A stretch of 63,418 bases of DNA from Caldilineaceae bacterium SB0664_bin_27 (GTDB taxonomy: Bacteria; Chloroflexota; Anaerolineae; Caldilineales; Caldilineaceae), in contig VXRG01000036.1 of assembly GCA_009838625.1 (NCBI GenBank), positions 1 to 63,418 on the forward strand, written 5' to 3'. The position numbers and the translations under genes are program-made. This document shows positions 33,834-43,928 of this stretch, piece after piece. Within the stretch, counting starts at the first letter, position 1. Every line of letters begins with the position of its first letter. Below the pieces are notes generated by a model. That model saw only the letters and a list, made by a program, of their open reading frames with translations, did no database searches and was not told where the DNA came from.

Positions 33834-34835
33834 CTAAACTTCCTTGGCGTCCAGGAAGGTCATCATCCTGCGCAACTCTTTGCCCACGTTTTCAAGCTGC
33901 TGACTCTGTTCGTTGCGGCGACGCTCGTAGTAAACCTTGCCGCCACCGTGATACTCGTCCATCCACTCTTCGGCAAAGGCGCCCGATTGGACATCCGCCA
34001 GAATCTTGCGCATTGACTCTTTGGTTTCATCAGTGATTACGCGCTGGCCGCTCTTGTAATCGCCCCATTCTGCCGTGTCGCTGACGCTGTAGCGCATGTA
34101 GTTCAGCCCGCCCTGGTACATCAGGTCCACGATAAGCTTGAGCTCGTGCAGACATTCGAAATATGCGATCTCCGGCTGATATCCGGCATCCACAAGGATC
34201 TCGAAGCCGGCTTTGATCAGCTCGCTGACGCCTCCGCACAGGACGGTCTGCTCGCCAAACAGGTCCGTTTCAGTCTCCTCGGCAAAAGTCGTTTCCAAAA
34301 CGCCGGCGCGTGCCGAACCAATCGCCTTGGCATAGGCGAGCGCGTTGGCAAGCGCATTGCCTGAAGCGTCCTGATGGATTGCCACCAGGGCGGGGACGCC
34401 TGAACCTTCCACAAAGACCTCCCGCACCCGGTGTCCTGGGGCCTTCGGCGCCACCATCGACACATCTACTTCATCTGGCGCAACAATGAATCCGTAGCGC
34501 ACGTTAAAACCATGCGCGAACATCAAGGTGTTGCCGGGCTCGAGGTTCGGCTGGATCTGCTCCTCATACACCTTGCCCTGGATCGGGTCGGGAATGACGA
34601 CCATGATGAAATCGGCTTCGCGAGCGGCGTCGGCCACACTCACCACGCGCAGTCCGTCGGCTTCGGCCTTGGCCTTGCTGCGGCTGCCTTCGTGCAAACC
34701 GATGCGAACGTCCTGGCCACTGTCCTTCATGTTCAAGGCATGTGCATGGCCCTGGCTTCCGTAGCCGATTACCGCGATCTTCTTGCCTTCCAACCGCGCC
34801 ATATCAGCGTCTTTATCGTAATAAATCGTTGCCAC
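33834..34835 (-). CDS. ilvC: Ketol-acid reductoisomerase (class I)
   Basis: A 333-residue enzyme that isomerises and reduces acetolactate and acetohydroxybutyrate. The Rossmann segment [19 protein letters not shown] and the specificity loop [12 protein letters not shown] suggest NADPH use. Further landmarks are [40 protein letters not shown] with magnesium ligands, and [18 protein letters not shown]. The start is a GTG at 34835 with GGAGGGGAAT directly upstream; an out-of-frame ATG overlaps it. It is the third structural gene of the ilv operon. Confidence 0.95.
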   Translation of the reverse strand: MATIYYDKDADMARLEGKKIAVIGYGSQGHAHALNMKDSGQDVRIGLHEGSRSKAKAEADGLRVVSVADAAREADFIMVVIPDPIQGKVYEEQIQPNLEPGNTLMFAHGFNVRYGFIVAPDEVDVSMVAPKAPGHRVREVFVEGSGVPALVAIHQDASGNALANALAYAKAIGSARAGVLETTFAEETETDLFGEQTVLCGGVSELIKAGFEILVDAGYQPEIAYFECLHELKLIVDLMYQGGLNYMRYSVSDTAEWGDYKSGQRVITDETKESMRKILADVQSGAFAEEWMDEYHGGGKVYYERRRNEQSQQLENVGKELRRMMTFLDAKEV

Positions 34836-34981
34836 ATTCCCCTCCGAGAATCTGAGTTTCCTGTATTTTGAGAGCTTATCTAGGACTTACTGTCGTCGCG
34901 CCTGCTACCGAGACCAGACCACGTGCTGGTAATCGCGCCTTGGAAAGCCACGGTCTTTGACCATTCTGAAAAAACCGTAGT

Positions 34982-35542
34982 TTACTCCTGGTCGCCGTGT
35001 CCGCTGCCATTGAGACTGGCCGCGGCTTTGAATATTGAAGTCGGTTGTTTGTTTCGTTTCGGCCGTTCGTCACCGCGGCTCAGCGCGACGCGGCCCGTGC
35101 GCACCATCTCCTCAATGCCGAAGGGGCGCAGCAGCTCGATCAGCGAATCCACCTTGTCTTCGGTCCCAACTGCCTGCACGACGAGATTCTCCGTGTTGAC
35201 ATCCACGATCTGGGCTCTGTAGATTTCGGCGAACTGCATGATCTCCCCGCGCGTAGCCGGCGTCGTCCGAACGCGTATCAGAGCCAGCTCTCGCAGAATT
35301 GCCTGGCGGTTCGTAATATCCTCTACCGCGGTGACGTCCACGACTTTGCGCAGCTGCTTGACCACCTGGTCGGCAACTCGCTCGTCGCCATCAACCACAA
35401 AGGTCATGCGGCTGATGCCCGGTGTCTCGCTGTGGCTGACTTGGAGGCTGTCGATGTTGAAATTGCGCCTGCGCAGCATGCCTGACACCCGATTCAGGAC
35501 GCCGGGCTTGTCACGCATCCAGGCGACAAGAGTATATTGCAT
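34982..35542 (-). CDS. ilvN: Acetolactate synthase small (regulatory) subunit
   Basis: A 186-residue subunit that activates IlvB and gives valine feedback sensitivity. The N-terminal ACT domain runs [21 protein letters not shown] and [21 protein letters not shown] (quoted in part); a second regulatory domain follows with [19 protein letters not shown] and [19 protein letters not shown] choose the ATG at 35542 because the ACT domain starts there and GGGGGAAACCA precedes it. A GTG at 35590 would add 16 unrelated residues. It lies 92 bases after ilvB. Confidence 0.93.
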   Translation of the reverse strand: MQYTLVAWMRDKPGVLNRVSGMLRRRNFNIDSLQVSHSETPGISRMTFVVDGDERVADQVVKQLRKVVDVTAVEDITNRQAILRELALIRVRTTPATRGEIMQFAEIYRAQIVDVNTENLVVQAVGTEDKVDSLIELLRPFGIEEMVRTGRVALSRGDERPKRNKQPTSIFKAAASLNGSGHGDQE

Positions 35543-35634
35543 TGGTTTCCCCCGTGGCGATTCCATTTCCCAATTTCCGGAGGCGTCCACCGGCCGGTTA
35601 GCTTTAGTCCGCCAGCGACCTGCCTGCCAGGCGA

Positions 35635-37425
35635 TTACCAGCTCGGCTGCACGCCGCTGTATCCCTGGACATAACCTGGCTTAGGCCGCCGGATCAGCTC
35701 ATCCACGGCCGCGCCGGGCGCCACCATCGGATAGACATTCACTTCCTCTTTCACCTGGAAATCGACCAGAAACGGCCCATCGGTTGCGTGCGCCTGCTCC
35801 AGGACCGGCACCACTTCGCTCGGATGACTAACGACTGCGGCGGGGATGTCATAGGCGTCAGCCAGCTTTACATAGTCCGGAGAGAGAATTGGCGTTCCAA
35901 CATAGCGCTTGTCGTAGAAGATCTGCTGCCACTGGCGCACCATGCCCAGAAATCCGTTATTGATAATGCCGATCTTGACCGGCAGCTTCTCCTGCTGGAT
36001 GGTGGCCAGCTCCTGCAAAGTCATCTGGAATCCGCCGTCACCTGCCACGCACCAGACCAGCGCATCCGGATCAGACATTTGGGCGCCGAGTGCGGCCGGC
36101 AGTGCATATCCCATCGTGCCCAGGCCGCCGCTGGTCAACAGCATCCCGGCATGTTCATGGATATAGTACTGGCTCTCCCACATCTGGTGCTGGCCGACGT
36201 CGGTAACTACGATTACGCGCTTTTCGGTCCGCTCGGTGGCATGCCAGAGCTGCCGGATAACGTAGGGAGGAATCAACTCCTCTACTTCGAACTGAATGAT
36301 GTCGGCCTCGTCTGTCTCCGATCGCCACTCGTTCAGCGTGTCTACCCACTCCTGATGGCGCCGTTCCTTAACAAGCGGTAGATAGGCGGGCAGCGTATCG
36401 GCCAGGTCCCCCACCACGGCCACGTCGGGCACAATGTTTTTGCCCACTTCCGCCTTGTCCAGTTCAAAGTGGATGATCTTGGCGTTCGCGGCAAATCGAT
36501 CCAACCGCCCTGTGATGCGGTCGTCGAAGCGCATGCCCATCGCGATCAGAACATCGCAGGACTGAACTGCCCGATTTGCGAACGCCTCGCCGTGCATTCC
36601 ACCCATTCCCAGGCTCAGGGGGTGCGTCTCTGGGATGTTACCCGTACCGAGCAACGTCGTAACCACTGGTATGCCGGCCTTTTCGACCAGTTGCAGCAGC
36701 TCTTCACTGGTATTCGAAAGGTGGACCCCGTGACCCGCAAGAATCAGCGGGCTTTCGCACTCGTTCAACAGGTCGGCCGCTGCCTGCACTGATTCGGGAC
36801 TGTATTCAGGCCATGGCTCGAACCCGGGCAGGTTTATCTCGAAATCGTAGCGGAATGTGCCGGTCTCAATCTGAACATCCTTGCAAATGTCGACCAGCAC
36901 AACGCCCGGCCGGCCTTCGCGAGCGATGTAGAATGCCTCCTTCATCACCAGCGGCAACTCGGCAATATCGGTCACCAGATAGTTGTGTTTGCAAACAGGC
37001 AGCGACACGCCCACAACGTCCGACTCTTGAAACGCGTCCGTGCCCAGCAGGTATGTCGGGACCTGACCCGTGATCGCGACAACGGGCACACTGTCCATCT
37101 GCGCAGTTGCAAGCCCCGTAACAAGATTCGTCGCACCGGGACCGCTGGTAACTATGCAAACGCCTACGTCTCCAGTGGCGCGGGCGAAGCCGTCGGCCAT
37201 GTGCGCAGCGCACTGCTCGTGCCGCACGAGGACGTGATGGATGCGGCCGTCCCCCTCATATTCGGCAAGCGCGTCATAGGCCGGCAGAATCGCACCGCCC
37301 GGATGGCCGAAAACAATCTGGACGCCCTCGCGCAGGAGGGACTCCCAGATCATCTCAGACCCGGTCATCTCCTGTGGACCCAGGTCATATCCGCTGTCTT
37401 TCGGTACTCTCTTGGCTAGTGCCAT
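35635..37425 (-). CDS. ilvB: Acetolactate synthase large (catalytic) subunit
   Basis: A 596-residue thiamine-diphosphate enzyme making acetolactate and acetohydroxybutyrate. Seen: [29 protein letters not shown] with the catalytic Glu in [19 protein letters not shown] (parts only), FAD-binding middle domain, and the diphosphate/magnesium motif [17 protein letters not shown] followed by [13 protein letters not shown] start at the ATG at 37425, which has AGGAGG seven bases upstream; an in-frame TTG at 37470 lacks a site. It is the first structural gene after the attenuator. Confidence 0.95.
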   Translation of the reverse strand: MALAKRVPKDSGYDLGPQEMTGSEMIWESLLREGVQIVFGHPGGAILPAYDALAEYEGDGRIHHVLVRHEQCAAHMADGFARATGDVGVCIVTSGPGATNLVTGLATAQMDSVPVVAITGQVPTYLLGTDAFQESDVVGVSLPVCKHNYLVTDIAELPLVMKEAFYIAREGRPGVVLVDICKDVQIETGTFRYDFEINLPGFEPWPEYSPESVQAAADLLNECESPLILAGHGVHLSNTSEELLQLVEKAGIPVVTTLLGTGNIPETHPLSLGMGGMHGEAFANRAVQSCDVLIAMGMRFDDRITGRLDRFAANAKIIHFELDKAEVGKNIVPDVAVVGDLADTLPAYLPLVKERRHQEWVDTLNEWRSETDEADIIQFEVEELIPPYVIRQLWHATERTEKRVIVVTDVGQHQMWESQYYIHEHAGMLLTSGGLGTMGYALPAALGAQMSDPDALVWCVAGDGGFQMTLQELATIQQEKLPVKIGIINNGFLGMVRQWQQIFYDKRYVGTPILSPDYVKLADAYDIPAAVVSHPSEVVPVLEQAHATDGPFLVDFQVKEEVNVYPMVAPGAAVDELIRRPKPGYVQGYSGVQPSW

Positions 37426-37565
37426 CCTTATCCTCCTGCTACCTGGCTCACTTTCTGTTGGGATAGTCAATCAGACCCACTTGGCCGGGTGTCCGCCATC
37501 CTGTACTTGCACTTCATAAGATGCTCTAAAGGCCGCGCTTGTTCCCTGACACTTACTCTCTTATT

Positions 37566-37596
37566 AAAGAAAAACCCTTCCCGGTTGGGGAAGGGT
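37566..37596 (-). terminator. Attenuator terminator ahead of ilvB
   Basis: On the minus strand ACCCTTCCC and GGGAAGGGT form a perfect 9-base-pair stem with a CAACC loop, followed by TTTTTCTTT. It lies about 140 bases before ilvB and 57 bases after the leader peptide stop, in the transcribed leader, so it must be conditional if ilvB is expressed from the promoter at 37.8 kb. Confidence 0.85.
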
Positions 37597-37659
37597 CTGC
37601 ACTGACCTGAGCAAGGAGTCCGAACTTCAGGACTCCTGCCTTCACCAACCATTCAAGGC
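37583..37659 (-). promoter_or_regulatory. Competing hairpins of the ilv attenuator
   Basis: Three alternative pairings can be read. Region 1 (37655-37659, GCCUU, in the last leader codons) pairs with AAGGC at 37638-37642. Region 2 (37639-37650, GGUUGGUGAAGG) can instead pair with region 3 (37583-37594, CCUUCCCCAACC), 11 of 12 bases, which uses up the 5' arm and loop of the terminator. A separate perfect hairpin AGGAGTCC/GGACTCCT (37614-37637) lies between and brings regions 2 and 3 together. Confidence 0.7.
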
Positions 37660-37745
37660 CGAGAGCCGCTTACAAGAAGGGCTACAAGGCCGGGAAGAAT
37701 GACCGTAAGGCTGATAAGCAGGTTCAAGACAGAAATGCTACTCAT
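37653..37745 (-). CDS. ilv leader peptide rich in Ile, Val and Leu
   Basis: A 30-codon ORF starting at the ATG at 37745. Fifteen of the 30 residues are branched-chain: three Ile, eight Leu, four Val, in runs such as VLNLLISLTVILPGL and VALLV. It lies about 45 bases after the predicted transcription start and directly before the competing hairpins. No clear Shine-Dalgarno is seen. Starvation for a charged branched-chain tRNA would stall a ribosome here and free region 2. The alternative reading is a small hydrophobic membrane peptide, but the following terminator favours attenuation. Confidence 0.75.
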   Translation of the reverse strand: MSSISVLNLLISLTVILPGLVALLVSGSRP

Positions 37746-37796
37746 TACAATTGAGAATCGGCGACGAACTGGGTCGCGAGTCGATAGTTTCGCCCT

Positions 37797-37824
37797 ATTA
37801 TATGCAGAATGAGGAGTTGTGCAA
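37797..37824 (-). promoter_or_regulatory. Promoter of the ilvBNC-leuA operon
   Basis: TTGCAC and a perfect TATAAT separated by 16 bases on the minus strand, about 52 bases upstream of the leader peptide ATG. Confidence 0.75.
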
Positions 37825-37867
37825 CTTCTGATTCAGGCAATTTACAGTGACGCCTGAAACTGCCTGA

Positions 37868-38236
37868 AGCTCTTCCAATGCCGACGGATGTCTTAAGTCA
37901 CGATGTGCCTCTATCCCCTACGAAGAAGCACGGCAAGGAAAACCTACGGAGACTGTATCGAATGGCAAAGCGCATGACCCATCCCGACCAGACTTGGAAC
38001 TTTGGATCGTCGGAGAGGTAAAATTTAATCTAACGATGCGGGACTTGGACCTATTCTCCAAGTTGGTGGCGCGTGCCGGCTCACATCTGGCCGGTGAAGT
38101 CGTTCCGGTCTGCTTCTGTTACAGGATCCGACCTGAAGTTCAGAAGAGAGTGCTCGAAAGTGGTTACCGGCTTGTAATGTCAAGTGGGCGCATGCCGCAA
38201 GGAAGCAACGGGATCCCTACTACCGCTCCGCAGTGA
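37868..38236 (+). pseudogene. Remnant of a DUF3782/PD-(D/E)XK-like protein
   Basis: A plus-strand frame open from 37868 to 38236 with no usable start at its beginning. Its middle reads ELWIVGEVKFNLTMRDLDLFSKLV, (quoted here as ELWIVGEVK and MRDLDLFSKLV) then GEVVPVCFCYRIRPEV and SGYRLVMSS. This resembles the end of DUF3782-type nuclease-like proteins, where IVGE-K carries active-site residues. The N-terminal part of such proteins is missing, so I call it a decayed fragment. It ends inside the convergent sulfatase gene by 17 bases. Confidence 0.35.
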
Positions 38237-39572
38237 TCATGGGGTCTCCCGCCGCCGCTTGCCAGCTGGCCAGCTCCTCTTCCAGCCTCTCCCTCTCTGC
38301 CGCGACTGACGCGTCCTTCGAAAGGTCGTTCAGTTCCCAGGGGTCCGACGCGAAGTGGAAGAGTTGCGTCCGTTCACTGCCCTGTTCCCCGTCCTTACTG
38401 TACCGAATCAACTTCCACTCTTGATCCTGGGTCATCCGCTGGACATGCTTATAGACCGAATGCAGGTATGGTCTGGTTGCTGTGACAGTTCCCTCCATCA
38501 GCGGCGCCAGAGATTCGGCATCCACACTCTCTGGAATCTTCAACCCCGCGAGGTCACATAGCGTCGGGTACACATCATATGTGTGGGTAAGTGCGTCTAT
38601 CTGCTGTCCGGCAGGCACGCCGGGTCCGCGCAGAATCAATGGAACGCGCACGCTGTGGTCATACAGATTCTGTTTGCCCAGGAGACCATGCTGGCCGACA
38701 GACAGCCCGTGATCAGCGGTGTAAACGACTATCGTGTTCTCCGCCAGCCCATTGCGCGACAGCGCCGCCAGCATGTCGCCGATCTTCTCGTCCATATCGG
38801 AAATCATGCCGTAGTACTCGGCAATGTGCCGCCGCGTGTTCTCCGCAGTGCGCGGAAAGTCGGCCAGCTTCTCGTCCCGTACCGACATCTCCCCGTTGTC
38901 GAATGGATGTATGCCCGCAAAGTTGGCGGGCAGGGGCATTGCTTCGGGCCTGTAAACGTCCGCCCAGTCCTGCGGCGGCGTGCGGGGATCGTGGGGCGCG
39001 GTGAAGGCGCAATACAGAAAGAACGGGCGGCTCCCGTCCTGACAGTTCAGAAAGCGAATGGCCGCGTCTCCGAAAAGGTCGGTCGAAAACTGATCGCCTA
39101 TCCGCTGGCGGCTCTTGTCGTAGGCTCCGTTCGGGTCGAAGTCCTGAACGGGGACCGCGAAGTGGCTGTCCATGCCGCCGAAAAAGACATTCTCCGCTTC
39201 GCCGAAAGAACGGGCAAAACTGGCGGCGTCATTGTGCCATTTTCCGGTGGCGAAGGTGGCGTACCCATTTTGGCGGAACAGTTCGGCCAGGTAAGTGTGT
39301 CCGGGATCCAGCGTATTCAGGGTCTCGCCGTCATTCATGTCGTTGCCGGCCGAAGCGCGAAAGACATGCGCGCCCGTGTGAATGCAGGCCCGCGTCGGGA
39401 CGCAGACGGCTCCGCTCAGTCCCCCCATGTGGCAGTTTCGGCGGAAGGAAGCCCCCTCCGTGCAAAGGCGGTCAAGCACCGGTGTCCGCACACTGGGATC
39501 GCCGTAGGCGCCGATCGCCGAAGCGCGGTGGTCGTCGGCGATGAGGAACAGAACATTGGGCTGCGTAGACAT
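38220..39572 (-). CDS. Type I sulfatase (formylglycine-dependent)
   Basis: A 450-residue arylsulfatase-superfamily enzyme. The metal-binding N terminus NVLFLIADDHRASAIGAYG contains Asp13 and Asp14. The maturation motif is Cys57-Val-Pro-Thr-Arg61 (C-x-P-x-R), whose cysteine an FGE enzyme would convert to formylglycine. Later landmarks are FLYCAFTAPHDPR, VVYTADHGLSVGQHG and LYDHSVRVPLILRGPG. No signal peptide is seen, suggesting a cytoplasmic substrate or non-standard export. Such enzymes remove sulfate from carbohydrates or other esters; the substrate is unknown. Confidence 0.88.
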   Translation of the reverse strand: MSTQPNVLFLIADDHRASAIGAYGDPSVRTPVLDRLCTEGASFRRNCHMGGLSGAVCVPTRACIHTGAHVFRASAGNDMNDGETLNTLDPGHTYLAELFRQNGYATFATGKWHNDAASFARSFGEAENVFFGGMDSHFAVPVQDFDPNGAYDKSRQRIGDQFSTDLFGDAAIRFLNCQDGSRPFFLYCAFTAPHDPRTPPQDWADVYRPEAMPLPANFAGIHPFDNGEMSVRDEKLADFPRTAENTRRHIAEYYGMISDMDEKIGDMLAALSRNGLAENTIVVYTADHGLSVGQHGLLGKQNLYDHSVRVPLILRGPGVPAGQQIDALTHTYDVYPTLCDLAGLKIPESVDAESLAPLMEGTVTATRPYLHSVYKHVQRMTQDQEWKLIRYSKDGEQGSERTQLFHFASDPWELNDLSKDASVAAERERLEEELASWQAAAGDPMITAER

Positions 39573-39679
39573 ATGACGTGCGCTCCCAATCGGAATTGGA
39601 AAGTCTTGACTCTCAAACGTGGTCTCGGTTGACGATACGGCATTCTGGCCGAGCGAGGAATGTAGTCAACTCGCGCCCG

Positions 39680-41500
39680 TCATTCCTGCTCCATGAACTG
39701 CCGCTGGTACAAAGTAGCATAAAGGCCGCCTTCCTCCAGCAGCTCGTCGTGCGTTCCTCTGCTGACAATCTCACCGTCCTGCATTGCGCAGATCAGGTCC
39801 GCCTTGCGAATCGTGCTCAGACGGTGGGCGATTACGATGGCGGTGCGACTGCTCAGCAGCCGGTCGAGGGCCTCTTGTATCAGCGCCTCGGTCGCAGTAT
39901 CTACACTGGCGGTGGCTTCATCCAGAATGAGGATTCGAGGATCGGCCAGCACTGCCCGGGCAATGCAGATCAGCTGCCGCTGGCCCATCGACAGGTTGGC
40001 CCCGCCTTCAAGGATTTCTGTTTCATAGCCGTTAGACAGGTCCACGATGAATTCGTGCGCATTGGCCTGCTTTGCCGCCGCTTCCACGGCGCCGCCTTCA
40101 ATATCCGGCAGGCCAAAACGAATGTTGTCGAGCACGGTTCCCGCAAATAGAAACGGCTCCTGGGAGACGATGCCGGTCTGCCTGCGCAGAGACTGCTGCG
40201 TTACGGTTCGCACGTCGATATCGTCGATCAGCACTTTCCCCTTGCTGACGTCATAGAAGCGGGCCACCAGATTGGCAATGGTCGACTTGCCGGCGCCGGT
40301 GGGTCCAACCAGGGCGACCGTCTGCCCTGCCTCGATCAACAGGTCTACAGCGTGCAGCACCGGCACGTCGCTGCCGTAGGAAAAGTGCACGCGACGCAAC
40401 TCAATGCGGCCGGCAACTGCTGGCATCTCCTTGCCATCCGAGGGATCGGCCACCTCCGGCCTTGCGTCCAGAAGCTCCAGCACACGCTCGCCACCGGCCA
40501 TGGCCGACTGCATCGTAGTGTACAACTGACTCAACTCCTGAATCGGCTGAAAGAAGCGGGTGACGTAGGCCAGAAAGGCCACCAGTACACCGATTTCCAC
40601 AGCCCCTTGCGCTACTGCCCTCCCCCCGAACCACAGAACAATGGCAGTTGCCAGCACTGCCAGAAACTCTACGGTGGGCAGAAAAATGAAGGAGAGCGAC
40701 ATCGCGTCGACATAGGCAGTTCTGTTCGCTTTGTTGGCGTCATCAAAGCGATCGCGCATCGCCTCCTCCTGCGCAAAAGCCTGTACAACCCGCATCCCCG
40801 CCAGGTGCTCCGCCAGGGTTCCGACGACTCCCGCCACACTCTGTCTCGTCTGGCGGAAAGCGACTTTGGCCTTACGCGAAAAGAAGTACGTAGCCACCAG
40901 CATCAGCGGGATTGTACTGAACGTCATAAGGGCCAGCGAAGGACTTAGAAACAGCATCACCACGATGATTCCAACCAGCACGAGAATGTCGCCGATTAGC
41001 GTTATCAACCCCTGCGATAGCAGCTCGTTGATCACCGCCACGTCGCCAATCACCCGTGAAATCGTGACCCCGACGATATGCCGGCTGTGGTATCCCAGCG
41101 AAAGGGCCTGCAGGTGACGCATGAGTTGCCCGCGCAAAGTGGACAGCACCCTTTGCCCAACCCACGACAGCAGAAAGCGCTGGCCTGAAGCTGCTCCAAA
41201 TAGCGCCAGGAACAAGACCGCCATGACGATCGAGATCTGCCCGAGGCCGCTCAGGTCCTTGGAAGCTATGTATCGGTCGATCGCCACCTTGAGTAGAAGG
41301 GGAATGCCCAGTGTTGTGCCGGTGACGACGAGCATGAGCGCAAAGGCGACCAACATCTTCCCGCGATGAGGCCGCAGGTAGGTCAGTAATCTGCCCACCA
41401 CCTGCCCATCAAAGGCCTTGCCATCGGCCTCGTTCGCCATATTTCGCAGGAGGCTCTGAGGTCCGCCGCTGCGTCCAGTTGATCCTATTGAAATAGACAT
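39680..41500 (-). CDS. ABC exporter half-transporter, catalytically intact subunit
   Basis: A 606-residue protein with an N-terminal six-helix exporter domain (about 45-340) and an ATPase domain. Walker A GPTGAGKS is at 399-406, Walker B ILILDE at 523-528 with the catalytic Glu528, and the H-loop His559. The signature is LSMGQ at 503-507, with Met in place of the usual Gly. It lies 42 bases after a second half-transporter gene on the same strand. The two probably form a heterodimeric exporter of lipids, peptides or drugs. Confidence 0.9.
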   Translation of the reverse strand: MSISIGSTGRSGGPQSLLRNMANEADGKAFDGQVVGRLLTYLRPHRGKMLVAFALMLVVTGTTLGIPLLLKVAIDRYIASKDLSGLGQISIVMAVLFLALFGAASGQRFLLSWVGQRVLSTLRGQLMRHLQALSLGYHSRHIVGVTISRVIGDVAVINELLSQGLITLIGDILVLVGIIVVMLFLSPSLALMTFSTIPLMLVATYFFSRKAKVAFRQTRQSVAGVVGTLAEHLAGMRVVQAFAQEEAMRDRFDDANKANRTAYVDAMSLSFIFLPTVEFLAVLATAIVLWFGGRAVAQGAVEIGVLVAFLAYVTRFFQPIQELSQLYTTMQSAMAGGERVLELLDARPEVADPSDGKEMPAVAGRIELRRVHFSYGSDVPVLHAVDLLIEAGQTVALVGPTGAGKSTIANLVARFYDVSKGKVLIDDIDVRTVTQQSLRRQTGIVSQEPFLFAGTVLDNIRFGLPDIEGGAVEAAAKQANAHEFIVDLSNGYETEILEGGANLSMGQRQLICIARAVLADPRILILDEATASVDTATEALIQEALDRLLSSRTAIVIAHRLSTIRKADLICAMQDGEIVSRGTHDELLEEGGLYATLYQRQFMEQE

Positions 41501-41542
41501 CTGCCATGTTTACCGGGTGCTGCAGGGTGGCAACTACGCCGC

Positions 41543-43327
41543 CTACTGCACTTCGGTCTTTTCCAGCTGCTCCTCGTAAATCTTGCGATACAGTTCCGAC
41601 CTTCCGAACAGCTCCTCATGCTTGCCGGCAGCCGCGATTCTACCTTTTTCCAACATCAAGATCTGGTGGGCCATCCTGACTGTGCTGAGACGCTGCGCGA
41701 TTATGACCGATGTACGCCCCTTCATCAGATTTGAAAGAGCTTTCTGGATCAGGTGTTCGGTCTCGGTGTCCACGCTTGAAGTGGCGTCGTCGAGAATGAG
41801 TATGCGTGGATCGGTAAGCAGAGTTCGGGCGATAGCTACGCGCTGTCTCTGGCCGCCGGACAAGGTAGCGCCGCGCTCCCCCACTCTGGTGGCGTAACCG
41901 TCCGGATAACTCTCGATGAACTCGTGGGCCTGTGCCGCCTCAGCCGCTTCGAACACCTCCTCGTCACTGGCATCGGGCCGCCCAAAGGTTATGTTATCGC
42001 GGATGGAGGTAGCAAAGAGAGTGGACTCCTGAAGAACGATTCCAATCTGGTTTCGCAGCGAATTCAGCGTTGCGCCCCGAATGTCCTGGCCGTCCAGCAG
42101 AATTCGCCCTTCCGTCGGGTCATAAAAGCGGGGAATCATGTTTATGATTGAAGACTTGCCCGATCCGGTGGGGCCCAGCAGAGCGAGGATCTGGCCAGGT
42201 TCAATTTCAAAGGAGACCTCGCGCAGCACATTGTGGGGCTTGGCGTAGCTGAACGACACATTTTCAAACTGTAACTGGCCGCGAATCGTTCCCAGAGGCG
42301 TCGCGTCAACCGCCTCTTCTACCTGCGTCTCTTCGTCTAGAATCTCAAATACGCGCTCTGCAGAGGCGCCCGCCATGGCAATCGAAGGCACAAGAAACCC
42401 GAGCCTCCTGATCGGAGACGTTAGCTGCGCGAGGTAGGTGATGAATGCTACCAGCTCGCCCAGCGTCATTGATTCTCGGATTACCAGGTAGCCCCCCAGC
42501 CAGATGATTATCACAGTTGCTAGATTGGCTATCAGGTCCAACATGGGGATATTCAATGCCGTGAGCCGGGCAGTTGCCGCGGCCAATCCAAACCACTTCT
42601 GATTCTCGGTCTCGAATCGGTCGATCTCGGCATCTTCCTGGGCGAACGCCTTGACAATCCGCGCGCCGCGAAGATTCTGTTCCAGTCTTGTCGTAAGGAC
42701 GGCAAGCTGCTCCTGAATCTCCATTGACAAGGGCCGGTATAGGGTCCCGAAAACCATGGCGCGGTGCGCCAGGATCGGCATCGTCAGCATGGCCAGAACG
42801 GCGAGCAGGGGGTTCATGACGATCAGCGCAGCAGCCGACCCAATGAGCAGCACAACTCCGTTCGCCAGCCCCAGAATAGACCGACCGGTGAGCATTCGCA
42901 CCCTCTCCACGTCCTGCATCGACCGCGACAGAAGCTGGCCCGATTCGGTTCGGTCGTGATAGGCAAATGAGAGTTCGGTGAGCTTGGCGTGGAGTTCGCG
43001 GCGCAGATCGTAAGACACACCTTGCGAAGCAGTTTCCGCAAACTGGTTGGAGAAGAAAGTCAGCAGACCGCGCAGTGCAGTGAGCCCCAACAGCGTCAGG
43101 ACCGACCAGGTCAAGAGTTGAAGGTCGTTCTGGCGAATGCCTCTGTCGACAATCCAACGGATAAACTGGGGCGTGACAATAAGAATCGCGGTGGTGCCCA
43201 GCAGGGCTGCGTATGCGGCTACCGTCAGCCGCAAGTACGGTCGAAGGAGTTTGAGCGCCCGCAACAAAAAGCGACGATTCTGGTTTGAACTGGACAGTCT
43301 CGCCAGATTTCTGGACAGGGATGCCAT
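41543..43327 (-). CDS. ABC exporter half-transporter with degenerate ATPase residues
   Basis: A 594-residue six-helix plus ATPase protein. Walker A GPTGSGKS is at 385-392 and the signature LSGGQRQ is intact. The Walker B reads ILILDD, with Asp514 where the catalytic Glu should be, and the H-loop is IIAQRLS with Gln545 replacing His. The partner carries the altered signature LSMGQ. In a head-to-tail dimer these defects fall in the same composite site, leaving one consensus site, as in known heterodimeric exporters (BmrCD, TM287/288). It is the first gene of the pair and has an extended -10 promoter. Confidence 0.9.
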   Translation of the reverse strand: MASLSRNLARLSSSNQNRRFLLRALKLLRPYLRLTVAAYAALLGTTAILIVTPQFIRWIVDRGIRQNDLQLLTWSVLTLLGLTALRGLLTFFSNQFAETASQGVSYDLRRELHAKLTELSFAYHDRTESGQLLSRSMQDVERVRMLTGRSILGLANGVVLLIGSAAALIVMNPLLAVLAMLTMPILAHRAMVFGTLYRPLSMEIQEQLAVLTTRLEQNLRGARIVKAFAQEDAEIDRFETENQKWFGLAAATARLTALNIPMLDLIANLATVIIIWLGGYLVIRESMTLGELVAFITYLAQLTSPIRRLGFLVPSIAMAGASAERVFEILDEETQVEEAVDATPLGTIRGQLQFENVSFSYAKPHNVLREVSFEIEPGQILALLGPTGSGKSSIINMIPRFYDPTEGRILLDGQDIRGATLNSLRNQIGIVLQESTLFATSIRDNITFGRPDASDEEVFEAAEAAQAHEFIESYPDGYATRVGERGATLSGGQRQRVAIARTLLTDPRILILDDATSSVDTETEHLIQKALSNLMKGRTSVIIAQRLSTVRMAHQILMLEKGRIAAAGKHEELFGRSELYRKIYEEQLEKTEVQ

Positions 43328-43365
43328 TCTTCAAATCCGGTTTAGTTAGTATGCGTGGCGAGCCA

Positions 43366-43374
43366 ATTATATCA
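43366..43374 (-). promoter_or_regulatory. Extended -10 promoter of the ABC exporter operon
   Basis: TGATATAAT on the minus strand, 39 bases upstream of the first ABC gene. No good -35 at the expected distance, which fits an extended -10 promoter. Confidence 0.5.
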
Positions 43375-43928
43375 CACTGCCTTGTCCACGCGCCACTGCA
43401 ACGCGTTGGGCTTGTATCCCAAAGACCGGCGCAAACTTTCGAATACGAAGAGTGAAGTAAGTGGACGGCGGCCAGTTACTGGGGCGGTAGATTGTTGATT
43501 GGAGTGAGGAGGAGATAGAAACCTGCTCTCTAGCCCGCTCTGAATCGCGCTCGGGCAGAGGCCTGGTGACTACGCCTTCCGCCCTCAGTGAACTCCGCAG
43601 CGACGGAAGAACTGTACTCTTACATCGGCGGCATTACGCGAATGAAGCCAAGGGCGTGTCGAATTCACTTGGCGAAATTGTGCCGTCCTTCTCATGTAAG
43701 CAGTTTGACTCTGCAGGCCGCTATTCTGACAAAACGCAGCGAACCTTGTCTCCTCTTACGGCTCTGCGGATGAAGCCGCGAAGGATTTTGGCACAATCTG
43801 GCACAATCTGGCACAAATTGTCGCTTTTTTGGGGGACCCCTCATCTCCATCCAACATCTCAACGACGAGAGCTCGCGGGGCCCATCCAAAAAATGTATGC
43901 TGGAGATGACTGTTGGAGGCGCGAACTC
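43375..43928. other. Intergenic region with no gene seen
   Basis: About 550 bases between the ABC promoter and the end of the MOSC gene. The only structure noticed is a short tandem repeat near 43.8 kb. A plus-strand ORF from 43566 runs into the MOSC gene antisense and has no family resemblance. Confidence 0.5.
43789..43818. repeat. Three tandem 10-base units
   Basis: TGGCACAATC repeated twice and then TGGCACAAAT, followed by TGTCGC. The period of about one helical turn would place identical sites on one face of DNA. It lies 111 bases beyond the end of the MOSC gene. Confidence 0.7.

Noticed and set aside
37467-37652. 61-codon ORF across the ilv attenuator
   Set aside because: It runs through the terminator stem and U tract, has no ribosome site and no branched-chain bias.
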